A stretch of 18,430 nt of DNA, taken from DATCIH01 sp036507955 (GTDB lineage: Bacteria; Bacillota; Clostridia; Clostridiales; Clostridiaceae). Shown piece after piece: positions 8,675 through 16,363 of this stretch. Each line of letters starts with the position of its first letter. Within the stretch, counting starts at the first letter, position 1. Location of the stretch: contig DATCIH010000047.1 of NCBI GenBank assembly GCA_036507955.1, positions 1 through 18,430 on the forward strand. The letters run 5' to 3'. The notes under the pieces were generated by a model. It was not told the DNA's origin. It made no database searches and saw only the letters and a program-made list of their open reading frames with translations. The position numbers were made by a program, and so were the translations under genes.

Positions 8675-9661
8675 TTAAATACTTCTAACAAATTTCCCTA
8701 TTTCCATACAAGCTTCATCGCCTTCTGGAGTATCAAATATTGGAAAGCAATGAAACATTCCTTCCCATTCATGGAGCGTTACTTGAACTCCTGCTGCGAT
8801 AGCTTTCTTTTCGAGTACAATTGCATCATCATACAACAGTTCCTCACTGCCTACATGAATAGACAACTTTGGAAAGTCTGTAAAATCTCCAAGTATAGGA
8901 GATACATAAGGAGACTTCATTTCTTCTACGCTACAATATAAACATGGAATTGGCTCAGTGCTGCGATATATTTGAAGAATATTATCAATTTCCGATTCTG
9001 GAAAGAAAGATCCAAGCATTGGATCCCTGTTAGTACGAGTAATTCTGGAGTCGTATCTACCATCAAAATCTACAAATGGGGAAAAGACACATACACCACC
9101 AGGAGTAGGAAAATAATGATCCTTTAAGTAAAGAGAGATACACAAAGCAAGATTTGCACCTGCAGACTCTCCGATTATGATTATGTTCTTAGGGGAATAG
9201 CCCTTCTTTAGTAACCATAAAAAGGTTGTAACACAATCCTCTAGATGTGCAGGAAATTTGTACTCTGGACATCTCCTGTAGTCGATAGAAAAAGCATCTA
9301 CCTTTGCATTACATACTATATTTCCTGTCATAAATCGTCTAGCTAATGCGGAACCTGTGTTAAATCCACCACCATGAAGAAATAAAATAACCTTATCCTT
9401 TTGTTTCTCTGGGTCAGTATTTAGATATTGAAGCCACTCACCACTCACCCCATCAGCATTGTTAGGAATTAAAGTAAGTTTATCTTTTAGTGGAACTTTC
9501 CTTGCATTTTCATCAACCATTTTTCTTTCAGCATAGATTCCTTGTATTTCAATTAATAAGGGATCGACCTTTCCATTTATAGAATCTTTCCTAGTTATTT
9601 CCGATGCTTCTTTCCCTTTTCTAAGCATTTGGATAACTTGTTGTGCTTCTTTACTAAGCAT
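8675..9661 (-). CDS. Alpha/beta hydrolase, hormone-sensitive-lipase (family IV) esterase
   Basis: The 328-aa protein has the full family IV signature: oxyanion-hole motif HGGG (96-99), nucleophile elbow GESAG with Ser166, an acid in the GSEELLYDD segment (E274 by alignment, D278 as alternative), and His304 in the GMFHCFP segment. The IDYRRCPEYKFPA stretch near residues 126-138 is also typical. Members hydrolyse short-chain acyl esters and are cytoplasmic; no signal peptide is seen. An AGAGG ribosome site lies upstream of the minus-strand ATG (9661-9659). The gene is monocistronic between two terminators. The natural substrate cannot be told from sequence. Confidence 0.88.
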   Translation of the reverse strand: MLSKEAQQVIQMLRKGKEASEITRKDSINGKVDPLLIEIQGIYAERKMVDENARKVPLKDKLTLIPNNADGVSGEWLQYLNTDPEKQKDKVILFLHGGGFNTGSALARRFMTGNIVCNAKVDAFSIDYRRCPEYKFPAHLEDCVTTFLWLLKKGYSPKNIIIIGESAGANLALCISLYLKDHYFPTPGGVCVFSPFVDFDGRYDSRITRTNRDPMLGSFFPESEIDNILQIYRSTEPIPCLYCSVEEMKSPYVSPILGDFTDFPKLSIHVGSEELLYDDAIVLEKKAIAAGVQVTLHEWEGMFHCFPIFDTPEGDEACMEIGKFVRSI

Positions 9662-9694
9662 TGTAAATACCTCTTTTCATTAATTAATACTTTT

Positions 9695-9703
9695 ATTATA
9701 CCA
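9695..9703 (-). promoter_or_regulatory. Extended -10 promoter of the esterase gene
   Basis: Read on the minus strand, TGGTATAAT combines a perfect -10 box with the TGn extension. No good -35 box lies 16-18 bp upstream, which is usual for extended -10 promoters. The start codon is about 35 bp downstream. Confidence 0.55.
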
Positions 9704-9827
9704 TAGCATAAGGACGCATACCGCAACCACCCTAGATTTGCCAGCCTTTTTTAAAGTAGGCCAAAGCCTTGCTGTTAATTAATTGATAATAAAGAGTTAA
9801 AACTCATAGTTTAAAAATGATGAAAAC

Positions 9828-9863
9828 AAAAAACCATTATCTTTTCTCAGATAATGGTTTTTT
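9828..9863. terminator. Bidirectional terminator after the secreted-protein gene
   Basis: A 15-bp perfect stem (9828-9842 with 9849-9863, core ACCATTATCT/AGATAATGGT) has a 6-nt loop, with A6 on the left and T6 on the right. On the minus strand it follows the stop of the small secreted protein by about 40 bp and has a T-rich tail. Confidence 0.9.
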
Positions 9864-9902
9864 GTGATTAAGACTGTTGTATATGATAGTCTTTATCTAT
9901 AA

Positions 9903-10421
9903 TTAGCTTTTTAGCAAATTGATTATTGAATCTAATTTGGAATTTATTTTTTGTAATGTAGGTATTTTGCTTGTTTGTAATGAGGGTATATTCTGAAGTT
10001 CAGAGACTAAAGCTACATAGTCTTTATTGGCTTTGTCAGTTTTTATACTTGCTCTATCAGCAGTCATAGTTACGTTAGTTGCCTTTAATATAGTTCTATT
10101 GGATTTAATTACAGTTCGCTGAGTCTTTAAGGCATCTTTTTTAGCTTTTAAGGTTTTACTTGCCTTATCCTGTGCTATTAAAGTCTTAACCTCTGCAAGC
10201 TTTACTTTTATCTCATCTCTAATTGCTTGGTTTGTATTATAGTTTGCTTTAATAGTAGTTCTTACTGCTTTGATTTGATCTGCGAAAGGGGCTCTAGCTG
10301 AGTCAGCTTCTGTTGCAGTTGTTGATGCCGCAGCTGGGCTAGCTGTTAATACTGCTGCGCTAACACCCACAGGTATTAACATTGAAAGTGCTAATGCAAT
10401 AGGTATAATTTTTTTTATCAT
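9903..10421 (-). CDS. Small secreted Lys/Ala/Thr-rich helical protein of unknown function
   Basis: The 172-aa protein has a classical signal peptide: MIKK, a hydrophobic stretch, and a likely cut after VSA near residue 22. The mature part is almost free of aromatic residues and Cys, rich in Lys, Ala, Thr, Asp and Ile, and has repeating pieces such as LKAKKDALKTQR and IKSNRTILKATN. This indicates a long helix or coiled coil. An optimal AGGAGGG ribosome site precedes ATG by 9 nt. I know no named family for it. It is transcribed away from the neighbouring two-component genes, and the shared upstream region carries a repeat that could bind the response regulator, so a role in cell-envelope sensing or protection is a reasonable inference and no more. 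Confidence 0.8.
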   Translation of the reverse strand: MIKKIIPIALALSMLIPVGVSAAVLTASPAAASTTATEADSARAPFADQIKAVRTTIKANYNTNQAIRDEIKVKLAEVKTLIAQDKASKTLKAKKDALKTQRTVIKSNRTILKATNVTMTADRASIKTDKANKDYVALVSELQNIPSLQTSKIPTLQKINSKLDSIINLLKS

Positions 10422-10457
10422 AATATTTATCCCTCCTAAATTTGTTCTACAAGACTA

Positions 10458-10463
10458 ATTATA
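10458..10463 (-). promoter_or_regulatory. -10 box of the secreted-protein gene
   Basis: TATAAT on the minus strand lies about 37 bp before the start codon. The hexamer at the proper -35 distance (10481-10486, ATATTA on that strand) is poor. This suggests dependence on an activator bound just upstream, where the GTGTGAAA repeats lie. Confidence 0.5.
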
Positions 10464-10493
10464 AAGGTAAAGTGTGGTAATAATATTAAGTAA

Positions 10494-10513
10494 TCGTGTG
10501 AAATTGTGTGAAA
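10494..10513. promoter_or_regulatory. Tandem 10-bp direct repeat, candidate response-regulator site
   Basis: TCGTGTGAAA (10494-10503) is followed immediately by TTGTGTGAAA (10504-10513), identical in 9 of 10 positions. OmpR/PhoB-type regulators bind tandem half-sites spaced by about one helical turn. The repeat lies just upstream of the weak -35 positions of both divergent promoters, roughly -39 to -62 from each predicted start. Confidence 0.55.
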
Positions 10514-10539
10514 GCATATGTTAAGCTGACTTTTGTTGA

Positions 10540-10545
10540 TATAAT
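10540..10545 (+). promoter_or_regulatory. -10 box of the two-component operon
   Basis: TATAAT lies about 37 bp before the response-regulator start codon. The hexamer at -35 distance (TATGTT, 10517-10522) is poor and directly abuts the GTGTGAAA repeat, the arrangement of an activator-dependent, possibly self-regulated, promoter. Confidence 0.5.
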
Positions 10546-10582
10546 CAAATTAGTTACGTTAGTAAGGGGATGTTTTAAACCT

Positions 10583-11248
10583 ATGAACTATAAAATATAT
10601 TTAGTAGAAGATGAAGAAAACCTAAATGATATATTAAAATTATATCTGGAAAAAGAGGGGCTACAGGTAACTTCCTTCTTAAATGGGGAAGAGGCTAGAA
10701 ATAGTATAGATAATAGCCCTGACTTATGGGTGTTAGATATTAGTCTACCTGACATCGACGGGTTTCAGATTTTAAAAGAAATACGGGAAAGGGATAAGGA
10801 TGTTCCTGTTATATTTATATCAGCAAGAGATAAATATATTGATAAGATTATTGGGCTGGAAATGGGGAGTGATGATTACTTAGCAAAACCCTTCCTTCCT
10901 AGAGAACTCATTATAAGGGTTCAGAAGCTACTTAATAGGGCTTATAACAACGATAGGAATAAGGATGTAGTAATAATAGAAAGCTATTCTATTGACTTGG
11001 AGAAAAGAATAGCAAAGCTTAAAGAGGAAGAGGTGATTATGACCTCTAAAGAATTTGATCTATTAGTGCTTCTGATAAATAAGAAAGGTGGAGCAAGTAC
11101 GAGAGATCAAATATTGAGTGCTTTGTGGGGAAATAATTATTTCGGAAGTGACAGGGTTGTAGATGATTTGGTTAGAAGACTAAGAAAAAAAATGCCTGAA
11201 TTAAAGCTTGAAACTATATATGGTCACGGATACAGATTATCCGTTTAG
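10583..11248 (+). CDS. Two-component response regulator, OmpR/PhoB family
   Basis: The 221-aa protein begins MNYKIYLVEDEEN. I place the start at ATG 10583 because the receiver domain begins there; the frame is open back to a GTG at 10508, but that codon falls inside the repeat region upstream of the -10 box. The receiver domain has acidic pocket E9/D10, phospho-acceptor D52 (VLDISLPDIDG), the FISARD segment and K102 (LAKPF). A winged-helix DNA-binding domain (about 125-221) ends with TIYGHGYRLSV, which is typical. The ribosome site AAGGGGA is about 12 nt upstream, rather far. A histidine kinase gene follows after 12 bp and is surely co-transcribed. It likely binds the tandem repeat upstream of its own promoter. 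Confidence 0.92.
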   Translation: MNYKIYLVEDEENLNDILKLYLEKEGLQVTSFLNGEEARNSIDNSPDLWVLDISLPDIDGFQILKEIRERDKDVPVIFISARDKYIDKIIGLEMGSDDYLAKPFLPRELIIRVQKLLNRAYNNDRNKDVVIIESYSIDLEKRIAKLKEEEVIMTSKEFDLLVLLINKKGGASTRDQILSALWGNNYFGSDRVVDDLVRRLRKKMPELKLETIYGHGYRLSV

Positions 11249-11260
11249 AAAGGATGTAGT

Positions 11261-12640
11261 ATGAATAAGTTAAAAAATTGGCCTCTGTCACTGCAAATAT
11301 GGATGATATTCACATCAGTAATTGTAATTATATTTGTTTTATTATCTATTTATTTTTCTATAAGTATTAGAAGTCTTTTTACCAATGAAATCTATACAAC
11401 TATAGAAACAGCTCAGGAAAATTCAATCCAAAAATCCACTGATGGAGTTAATTCAACGGATGAGTTAAGTATAGGTCCAGTAAGCAATGATATTCGAGAG
11501 GTTAGTAATATAAAATTCAATTATACAAACGATGCAGCAAACCAGCTAAAGATAGCGAAGTTTATGCCTAATAAAGTAGTTGGGGATCTTTTCCTAAAAA
11601 AGTTGAAAAAACAGGCACAAAATCAGACGAGTGTAACTCAAAGATATATTGAAAGAACAGGTTCTGGCAGGATACTATATGTTATAAGGGTAAATGGTAT
11701 CAATAAGAAAGGGAACTTTATTGTATCCTATATGTGGGATACGTACAGGAACTCCTTAGTTTCCGCTTTTATGAAGAAATTATTTGCTGTAATGATTATT
11801 GCATTAATTATAAGCCTAATGGCTGCAAAATACTTAGCCCATAAGCTTACAGTGCCCTTAAGAGAACTAGATAAAAATGTTAAAAATATAGGAAGTAAGC
11901 AATGGCATGAAAGTATTAACTTAGACAGAAATGATGAAATAGGAGAATTATCAAAATCAATAGAAGCCATGAGAGTGGAGCTGATTAAACAGGATGAGTA
12001 TGAACAGACAATGCTGCAGCAAGCCTCCCACGATCTAAAGACGCCACTTATGGTAATACGAAGTTATGCAAAAGCTGTAGAGGATGGCATTTATCCAAAG
12101 GGCACCTTAGAAAGCACTATGAAGGTTATTAATGCTGAAGCTGAAAGAATGGAGAAGAGAATTAAAAACTTACTTTACTTCACTAAAATTAAATATATAT
12201 CTAAGCATCCGAAACAGTTTAAAGAGATAAATATTAAGAATCTGGTGGAAGGAATTGTTGACAATTTCATCTATAATGAGAAAGATATAAGGTTTGTTTT
12301 AGATATAAAGGACATTAAAGTAAAAGCTGACGATGATCAATTAACTGTAGTATTTGAGAATTTAATCGACAATGAACTAAGATATGCAAAGAGCTTAATA
12401 AAAATAACAATATACGAAGAGGGAGAGCAACAATATATCATTATATATAATGATGGGATAAAAATTCCTGATAATAAACTAAGCAATATATTTGGTGTTT
12501 TTGAAAAAGATAAAGGTGGTAACTTTGGACTTGGCCTTGATATTGTAAAGAAAATAGTAAACATGTATAATGGAAATATAATAGCACAAAACGAAGAAAT
12601 AGGTGTATCCTTTATAATTACGTTAAGAAAACACAAATGA
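11261..12640 (+). CDS. Membrane sensor histidine kinase, partner of the preceding regulator
   Basis: The 459-aa protein has two membrane segments (about 13-35 and 172-194) enclosing a roughly 135-residue outer sensor region, then a HAMP domain (about 194-247), a dimerisation/phospho-acceptor domain with H257 in QASHDLKTPL, and an ATP-binding domain. The N box is ENLIDNELRYA with N367 and N371; the G2 loop GLGL is at 423-426. All catalytic motifs are present, so it should be active. The outer region resembles no sensor fold I recognise. Ribosome site AAAGGA lies 6 nt before ATG. The order regulator then kinase, with 12 bp between them, marks an operon. Confidence 0.92.
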   Translation: MNKLKNWPLSLQIWMIFTSVIVIIFVLLSIYFSISIRSLFTNEIYTTIETAQENSIQKSTDGVNSTDELSIGPVSNDIREVSNIKFNYTNDAANQLKIAKFMPNKVVGDLFLKKLKKQAQNQTSVTQRYIERTGSGRILYVIRVNGINKKGNFIVSYMWDTYRNSLVSAFMKKLFAVMIIALIISLMAAKYLAHKLTVPLRELDKNVKNIGSKQWHESINLDRNDEIGELSKSIEAMRVELIKQDEYEQTMLQQASHDLKTPLMVIRSYAKAVEDGIYPKGTLESTMKVINAEAERMEKRIKNLLYFTKIKYISKHPKQFKEINIKNLVEGIVDNFIYNEKDIRFVLDIKDIKVKADDDQLTVVFENLIDNELRYAKSLIKITIYEEGEQQYIIIYNDGIKIPDNKLSNIFGVFEKDKGGNFGLGLDIVKKIVNMYNGNIIAQNEEIGVSFIITLRKHK

Positions 12641-12685
12641 AAACCCTATATGAATAATTATTTTAATTAAGTGAGGATATTTTAT

Positions 12686-13465
12686 ATGAATGAAACATTA
12701 AAATTACTAAATAACAGGTCATCCTTAAGGAAATATGATAGTAAGCCTGTAAGTTCAGAGGACCTACAGTACATTTTAGAGGGAGCCATGAGGGCACCTA
12801 CTGCTGGTAATATGATGACTTATTCTATTATTGTAATTGAGGATAAAGAAAAGAAAGAAATACTTAGCCGAAGCTGTGATAATCAGCCATTTATAGCAAA
12901 AGCACCTCTAGTTTTAATTTTTATAGCAGATTATCAAAAATGGTTTGAATATTATAAGGTTAATGGAGTAAAGGAATATTGCGTTAAAAACAATCTTCAG
13001 TTTTTAGCACCTTCAGAAGCCAGCCTTTTCCTAGCTATTGAAGATGCTATAATTGCAGCACAAAATGCAGTGATAGCTGCAGAAGCTATTGGTATGGGTT
13101 CATGTTATATTGGTGATATAATGGAGAAATATGAGTTTCATAAAGAGCTTCTTAAACTGCCTAAATTTGCATTTCCAGTAGCTATGCTATGCCTTGGTTA
13201 TTACCCAGAGGATTATAAGATTAAGCCAAGAGAGAGGTTTAAGCAGAAGTATGTAGTATTTAATGAAGAGTACAAAATGTTATCCCCAGAAGAAATACAG
13301 GATATGCACAAAGAACTAAACTCCCGGCATATAGAAGGCAATAAATATAATGCAGAAAATTATGCTCAGATGCATTATGCATTTAAAACTGGAGCAGATT
13401 TTTCTGTGGAAATGGCGCGTTCGATTAGAGAAGTTTTAAAAAACTGGAATGGTGAAGAATTGTAA
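12686..13465 (+). CDS. Nitroreductase-family FMN oxidoreductase
   Basis: The 259-aa protein begins MNETLKLLNNRSSLRKYDS. Start ATG 12686 has GAGGA 8 nt upstream; the GTG at 12671 in the same frame overlaps that ribosome site and is rejected. The N-terminal RSSLRKY and AMRAPTAGNMM motifs bind FMN phosphate and ring, and the EAIGMGSCYIGDI segment with the LCLGYYPED strand is the usual C-terminal FMN site. It is close to the NfsA/Frp-like group, whose members reduce nitro compounds, quinones or flavins with NAD(P)H. It follows the kinase gene by 45 bp with no terminator between, so it may belong to the same transcript. A terminator follows at 13503. Confidence 0.85.
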   Translation: MNETLKLLNNRSSLRKYDSKPVSSEDLQYILEGAMRAPTAGNMMTYSIIVIEDKEKKEILSRSCDNQPFIAKAPLVLIFIADYQKWFEYYKVNGVKEYCVKNNLQFLAPSEASLFLAIEDAIIAAQNAVIAAEAIGMGSCYIGDIMEKYEFHKELLKLPKFAFPVAMLCLGYYPEDYKIKPRERFKQKYVVFNEEYKMLSPEEIQDMHKELNSRHIEGNKYNAENYAQMHYAFKTGADFSVEMARSIREVLKNWNGEEL

Positions 13466-13502
13466 ATTATGAAATGTGGATACATGGAATTAAGCTATTT
13501 AG

Positions 13503-13530
13503 AACACTCACTATCTGTGGGTGTTTTTTT
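13503..13530 (+). terminator. Intrinsic terminator after the nitroreductase gene
   Basis: A 9-bp stem (AACACTCAC 13503-13511 with GTGGGTGTT 13517-13525, one G-T pair) has a 5-nt loop followed by a T run to 13530. It ends the regulator-kinase-nitroreductase unit. Confidence 0.9.
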
Positions 13531-13608
13531 ATACTACGGATTATCTAGATAAGACTGTTAATATGTCCTTTGATAACTGTAGTTTATGACTTATGGAAAT
13601 AATATTAT

Positions 13609-13633
13609 TTACTATTTTATACATAAATAGTAA
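13609..13633. repeat. 9-bp inverted repeat in the leader of the microprotein genes
   Basis: TTACTATTT (13609-13617) and AAATAGTAA (13625-13633) surround a 7-nt spacer, about 90 bp before the first microprotein gene. It could be an operator, but AT-rich DNA makes such repeats common. The rest of 13531-13720 shows no gene. Confidence 0.4.
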
Positions 13634-13720
13634 TATAGTAATAACATAATTTCTATTACATTTAGATTGGTTAGAAAGAAATTGTTGCTTGAAAAGTAAG
13701 AAAGAATTGGAGGTATTAAC

Positions 13721-13843
13721 TTGTTATTTTTACCTAAATTATTTGTTATTGCAATTATATTTATTTTACCGTTAGCAGTAATCATTTATGTTTTATATCT
13801 TCTTATCAGGGCATTAAGAATATATATAAAAAAAAATCCGTAA
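13721..13843 (+). CDS. 40-aa single-pass membrane microprotein
   Basis: TTG start at 13721 with GGAGGT 6 nt upstream. The predicted peptide has one strongly hydrophobic segment (about residues 7-30, LFVIAIIFILPLAVIIYVLY) and a basic tail ending RALRIYIKKNP. Such peptides with an AL-x-x-YI-K tail recur in clostridial genomes as unnamed small membrane proteins. The positive tail predicts a cytoplasmic C-terminus. A second microprotein gene follows 54 bp downstream. Function is unknown. Confidence 0.65.
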   Translation: MLFLPKLFVIAIIFILPLAVIIYVLYLLIRALRIYIKKNP

Positions 13844-13897
13844 TATTCTATGATGCTTCAGTATAATATGCCAAATTAGCTGAAAGGTGGAGTTTAA

Positions 13898-14047
13898 ATG
13901 AGTTTCTATGTTTTAGGACAGATAACAGGTTGGGTAGTTAATATTATCTATATAGTAACACTTGTTGTGGTGATTAGATTAGCTGTTAAAGCAACTGAAG
14001 CACTCGATATGTATATAACTGATAAGACAAATAACAAATCATTGTAA
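13898..14047 (+). CDS. 49-aa single-pass membrane microprotein
   Basis: ATG 13898 is preceded by GGTGGAG about 6 nt away. One membrane segment (about residues 8-29) is followed by a polar tail, KATEALDMYITDKTNN. The tail shares the AL-x-x-YI pattern with the neighbouring 40-aa peptide, so the two may be distant copies. Both have real ribosome sites, which argues against chance frames. Function is unknown. Confidence 0.65.
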   Translation: MSFYVLGQITGWVVNIIYIVTLVVVIRLAVKATEALDMYITDKTNNKSL

Positions 14048-14157
14048 ATATTTAGGATTAGGTATCTTGAAAGGTAATCTTACAAGTATGTTTGGGGAAA
14101 CTGCAAAATAATAGAAACTAAACTTTTATCTAGCAATGAAGCTTAATAAATTTAGTA

Positions 14158-14180
14158 TTAGTATAAAAATACTAACATTT
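14158..14180 (+). terminator. Weak AT-rich hairpin, possible terminator
   Basis: TTAGTAT (14158-14164) pairs with ATACTAA (14169-14175) over a 4-nt A loop and is followed by CATTTTT. It could end the microprotein transcript, but the stem is weak. Nothing else is seen in 14048-14216. Confidence 0.35.
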
Positions 14181-14216
14181 TTAAATTTGTCTAATGTTTA
14201 TGGGGGAAGAATTTAA

Positions 14217-14657
14217 ATGAAATTAAAATCAAAAAAAGGCTTATTGATCTTTTTGATTATAGTTATATCTTTTGTAATATTCTGGCTAAAGCCAAAATCT
14301 ATCTATGAGACCTATCATATGAATAGAGAGAAGATAACTAAAATTGAATTCTTTGACTTAAGAAACAATCCTCATATGGTTACTATAAGTGCTAGAAACA
14401 AGATTATTGATTTCTTGAAATATATTGATGAGATTAAGATAGGAGGTTCCCGACCAAGCATCATCAATTCTAATGAAATCAATGTCATCAGAATTTACGT
14501 CAATGATAAATTAGTAATTAAGATGTGTCCGACATCTACTTTTATGTTAGAAATTAATGGGTATGAATACTTTACCTATAGAAATGGCTTATCGTATGAA
14601 ATAATTGACAAAACATTGTCTTCTAAAATAGTTAATAATTTTATAAGCTCAAAATAA
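14217..14657 (+). CDS. Membrane-anchored protein of unknown function
   Basis: The 146-aa protein has a basic start (MKLKSKKG), one hydrophobic segment (residues 8-25) and then about 120 polar residues, so it is either anchored facing outward or secreted. The outer part reads like a small alpha/beta domain with alternating strands (KITKIEFFDLRNN, VIRIYVNDKLVIKM, MLEINGYEYFTYR). A GGGGGAAG ribosome site precedes ATG. I do not recognise the family. It precedes the DUF3885 gene by about 200 bp. Confidence 0.75.
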   Translation: MKLKSKKGLLIFLIIVISFVIFWLKPKSIYETYHMNREKITKIEFFDLRNNPHMVTISARNKIIDFLKYIDEIKIGGSRPSIINSNEINVIRIYVNDKLVIKMCPTSTFMLEINGYEYFTYRNGLSYEIIDKTLSSKIVNNFISSK

Positions 14658-14858
14658 CAACTAAATTTCAAGCTAAGATTGTTTAATATTTGTATTGATA
14701 AGAGAATTTCATTGATGGATTTCCTACCAAAACCACCAAATGAAGAAGCGACAGAATGTGATTTGAGCAATTATAAAGTAATTAAAAAGGCTTTCTATTT
14801 TCCGTATATTATTACGGAGATGCATAAAATTTTTAATAATCTTAGGAGGCGAGAGCGC

Positions 14859-15481
14859 TTGCTTAAAGAACAAATGCAAGGTGTGTTAAATATGTTGGGA
14901 TTAAATATTATTAAACACCCTATATTTTATAACTGTCATAATGGCATTCGCTTTGAAATTGGTTTGGGAGAGGTATATGGCAATGATATGAAACCGCGAA
15001 AAGAATATATTGAAAATGCATTGAGTCGTGCCATTACTATATATAATAATGGAATACGGTGCCCTGCGATTTTAATGTGGGAAGTGTATCCACAAAATGA
15101 TAAAGAAAAAAAAGTCTTGAAATTCTTTTTGCAGAAAAAGTTGCACCAGTCTTGCCACAGGAAGAATCCTCTCAAGAAGTGAATATGGATGGAAATACCC
15201 TTAGGCAAACTCAATTATTTTGGAATTTGAAAGAATCGAGAATACCAATAGACAAGGTGTTTCGAGAAATTATAATTGGTGATTTAGGCGGGTTACAGGA
15301 GTTTGTTTCATCAGTATATCTGTTTGCTATTGAAAACCATGTTATGTTGCATCTGTACGATGATAGAGGACTTGATATTGTTTCTCATTATAAGAATACA
15401 TTGTTGCCACTTTATCAAGAACTAAATGCATGGATACTTGACTATGACCGTGAACACATAAATGAAATATTCTTAAAGTAG
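14859..15481 (+). pseudogene. DUF3885 protein gene, frame-shifted at an A8 run
   Basis: I place the start at TTG 14859, with AGGAGG (14844-14849) 9 nt upstream; the frame is open further back to 14679 but without a ribosome site. The first part carries the family hallmarks PIFYNCHNGIRFEIG and YIENALSRAITIYN. The second part, in the -1 frame, carries TQLFWNL, IIIGDLGG, SSVYLF and HLYDDRGLDI. The switch falls at A8 (15106-15113). One more A, or a -1 slip at A_AAA_AAA, joins them as DKEKKSLEILFAEK and gives about 207 aa, the usual length of the family. DUF3885 proteins are cytoplasmic and of unknown function. It may be a recent pseudogene, a sequencing error or a slippage-read gene. Confidence 0.8.
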
Positions 15482-15571
15482 CATTTTATAGTAAAAAAAA
15501 TCTAAACCAGTATTTTATTGTGAATCAACAATTATTAAATAAATATATTACTTTCAAATAATTGGGGGTTA

Positions 15572-16363
15572 ATGATGAGAGATAATTTAATAAAAATGTC
15601 GTTTGCTAACCAAGAACTTAGGCGTAATGGTTTGCTATCCATCTTGAGAACACATGAAATACTCTTCACTTTAATACATAACAAGATAAGAGAACACTGG
15701 GTTGAAAATATTATTGTTTCAAAAAACGATGGTTGTCCAAGGTTAGTTATTGGAGCACATTATGATAGTCTAGATGGAAGCACTGGGGCTAATGATAACG
15801 CAGCTACAGTATGCATACTTATCGAATTAGCAAAAGCTTTTATTATCAATCCTCCAAAGTTACCAATTAACATTGTATTTTTTGACCAGGAAGAATATGC
15901 AGACCGAGGTAGCGAATAATATATACGATATACGAATAAATGTAATATTTTAGCAATGATAAATTTGGATGTATGTGGGGTAGGAGATCAAATTGTATTT
16001 GGACCTAGAAAGAATTTAACAAAAGGCTTGCTTGGAGATATGTTGACAGCTAGCAATCTTCTACAAAAACATAAAGCAAGAATTGTTGATTATATTCCGC
16101 CAGGTGATGAAATGAGTTTCGAGAGAGAAGGTATCCCCAATATATCCATAGCCATTCTTCCAAATAGTGAAATAGATGTTGTTATAAAACTTGCAGAGTA
16201 CATGGAAAAGAGACAACGACCTCAGCCAGGTGAATTTACCATTATGCCTATGATTATGGAAACAATGCATAATGGACCTAGGGATTACACTGATATTGTT
16301 GAAGAAGGATCTATGAAAAAAGTATTAAATTTTCTCTTAGATGCGATATACTCTTATAACTAA
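15572..16363 (+). pseudogene. M28-family metallopeptidase gene with one in-frame TAA
   Basis: M28 enzymes are two-zinc aminopeptidases or related hydrolases. The 264-codon frame holds all expected zinc ligands: GAHYDS (H63), GANDNAA (D75), DQEE (E107/E108), MINLDVCG (D133) and MHNGPRDYTD (H233). One TAA at 15917-15919 follows GSE and precedes YIRYTNKCN, where family members have one ordinary residue. Reading stays in the same frame on both sides, so this is a single nonsense change. The first ATG has GGGGGTT upstream. No signal peptide is present and the protein is short for the family. The split pieces would each lack essential ligands, so activity needs readthrough. Confidence 0.82.

Noticed and set aside
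8666..8941. Plus-strand 91-aa frame
   Set aside because: It lies opposite the end of the esterase gene, which has full catalytic motifs. It is a shadow frame.
10508..10582. GTG 10508 as start of the response regulator
   Set aside because: It overlaps the tandem repeat, lies upstream of the predicted -10 box, and would add 25 residues before a standard receiver-domain start.
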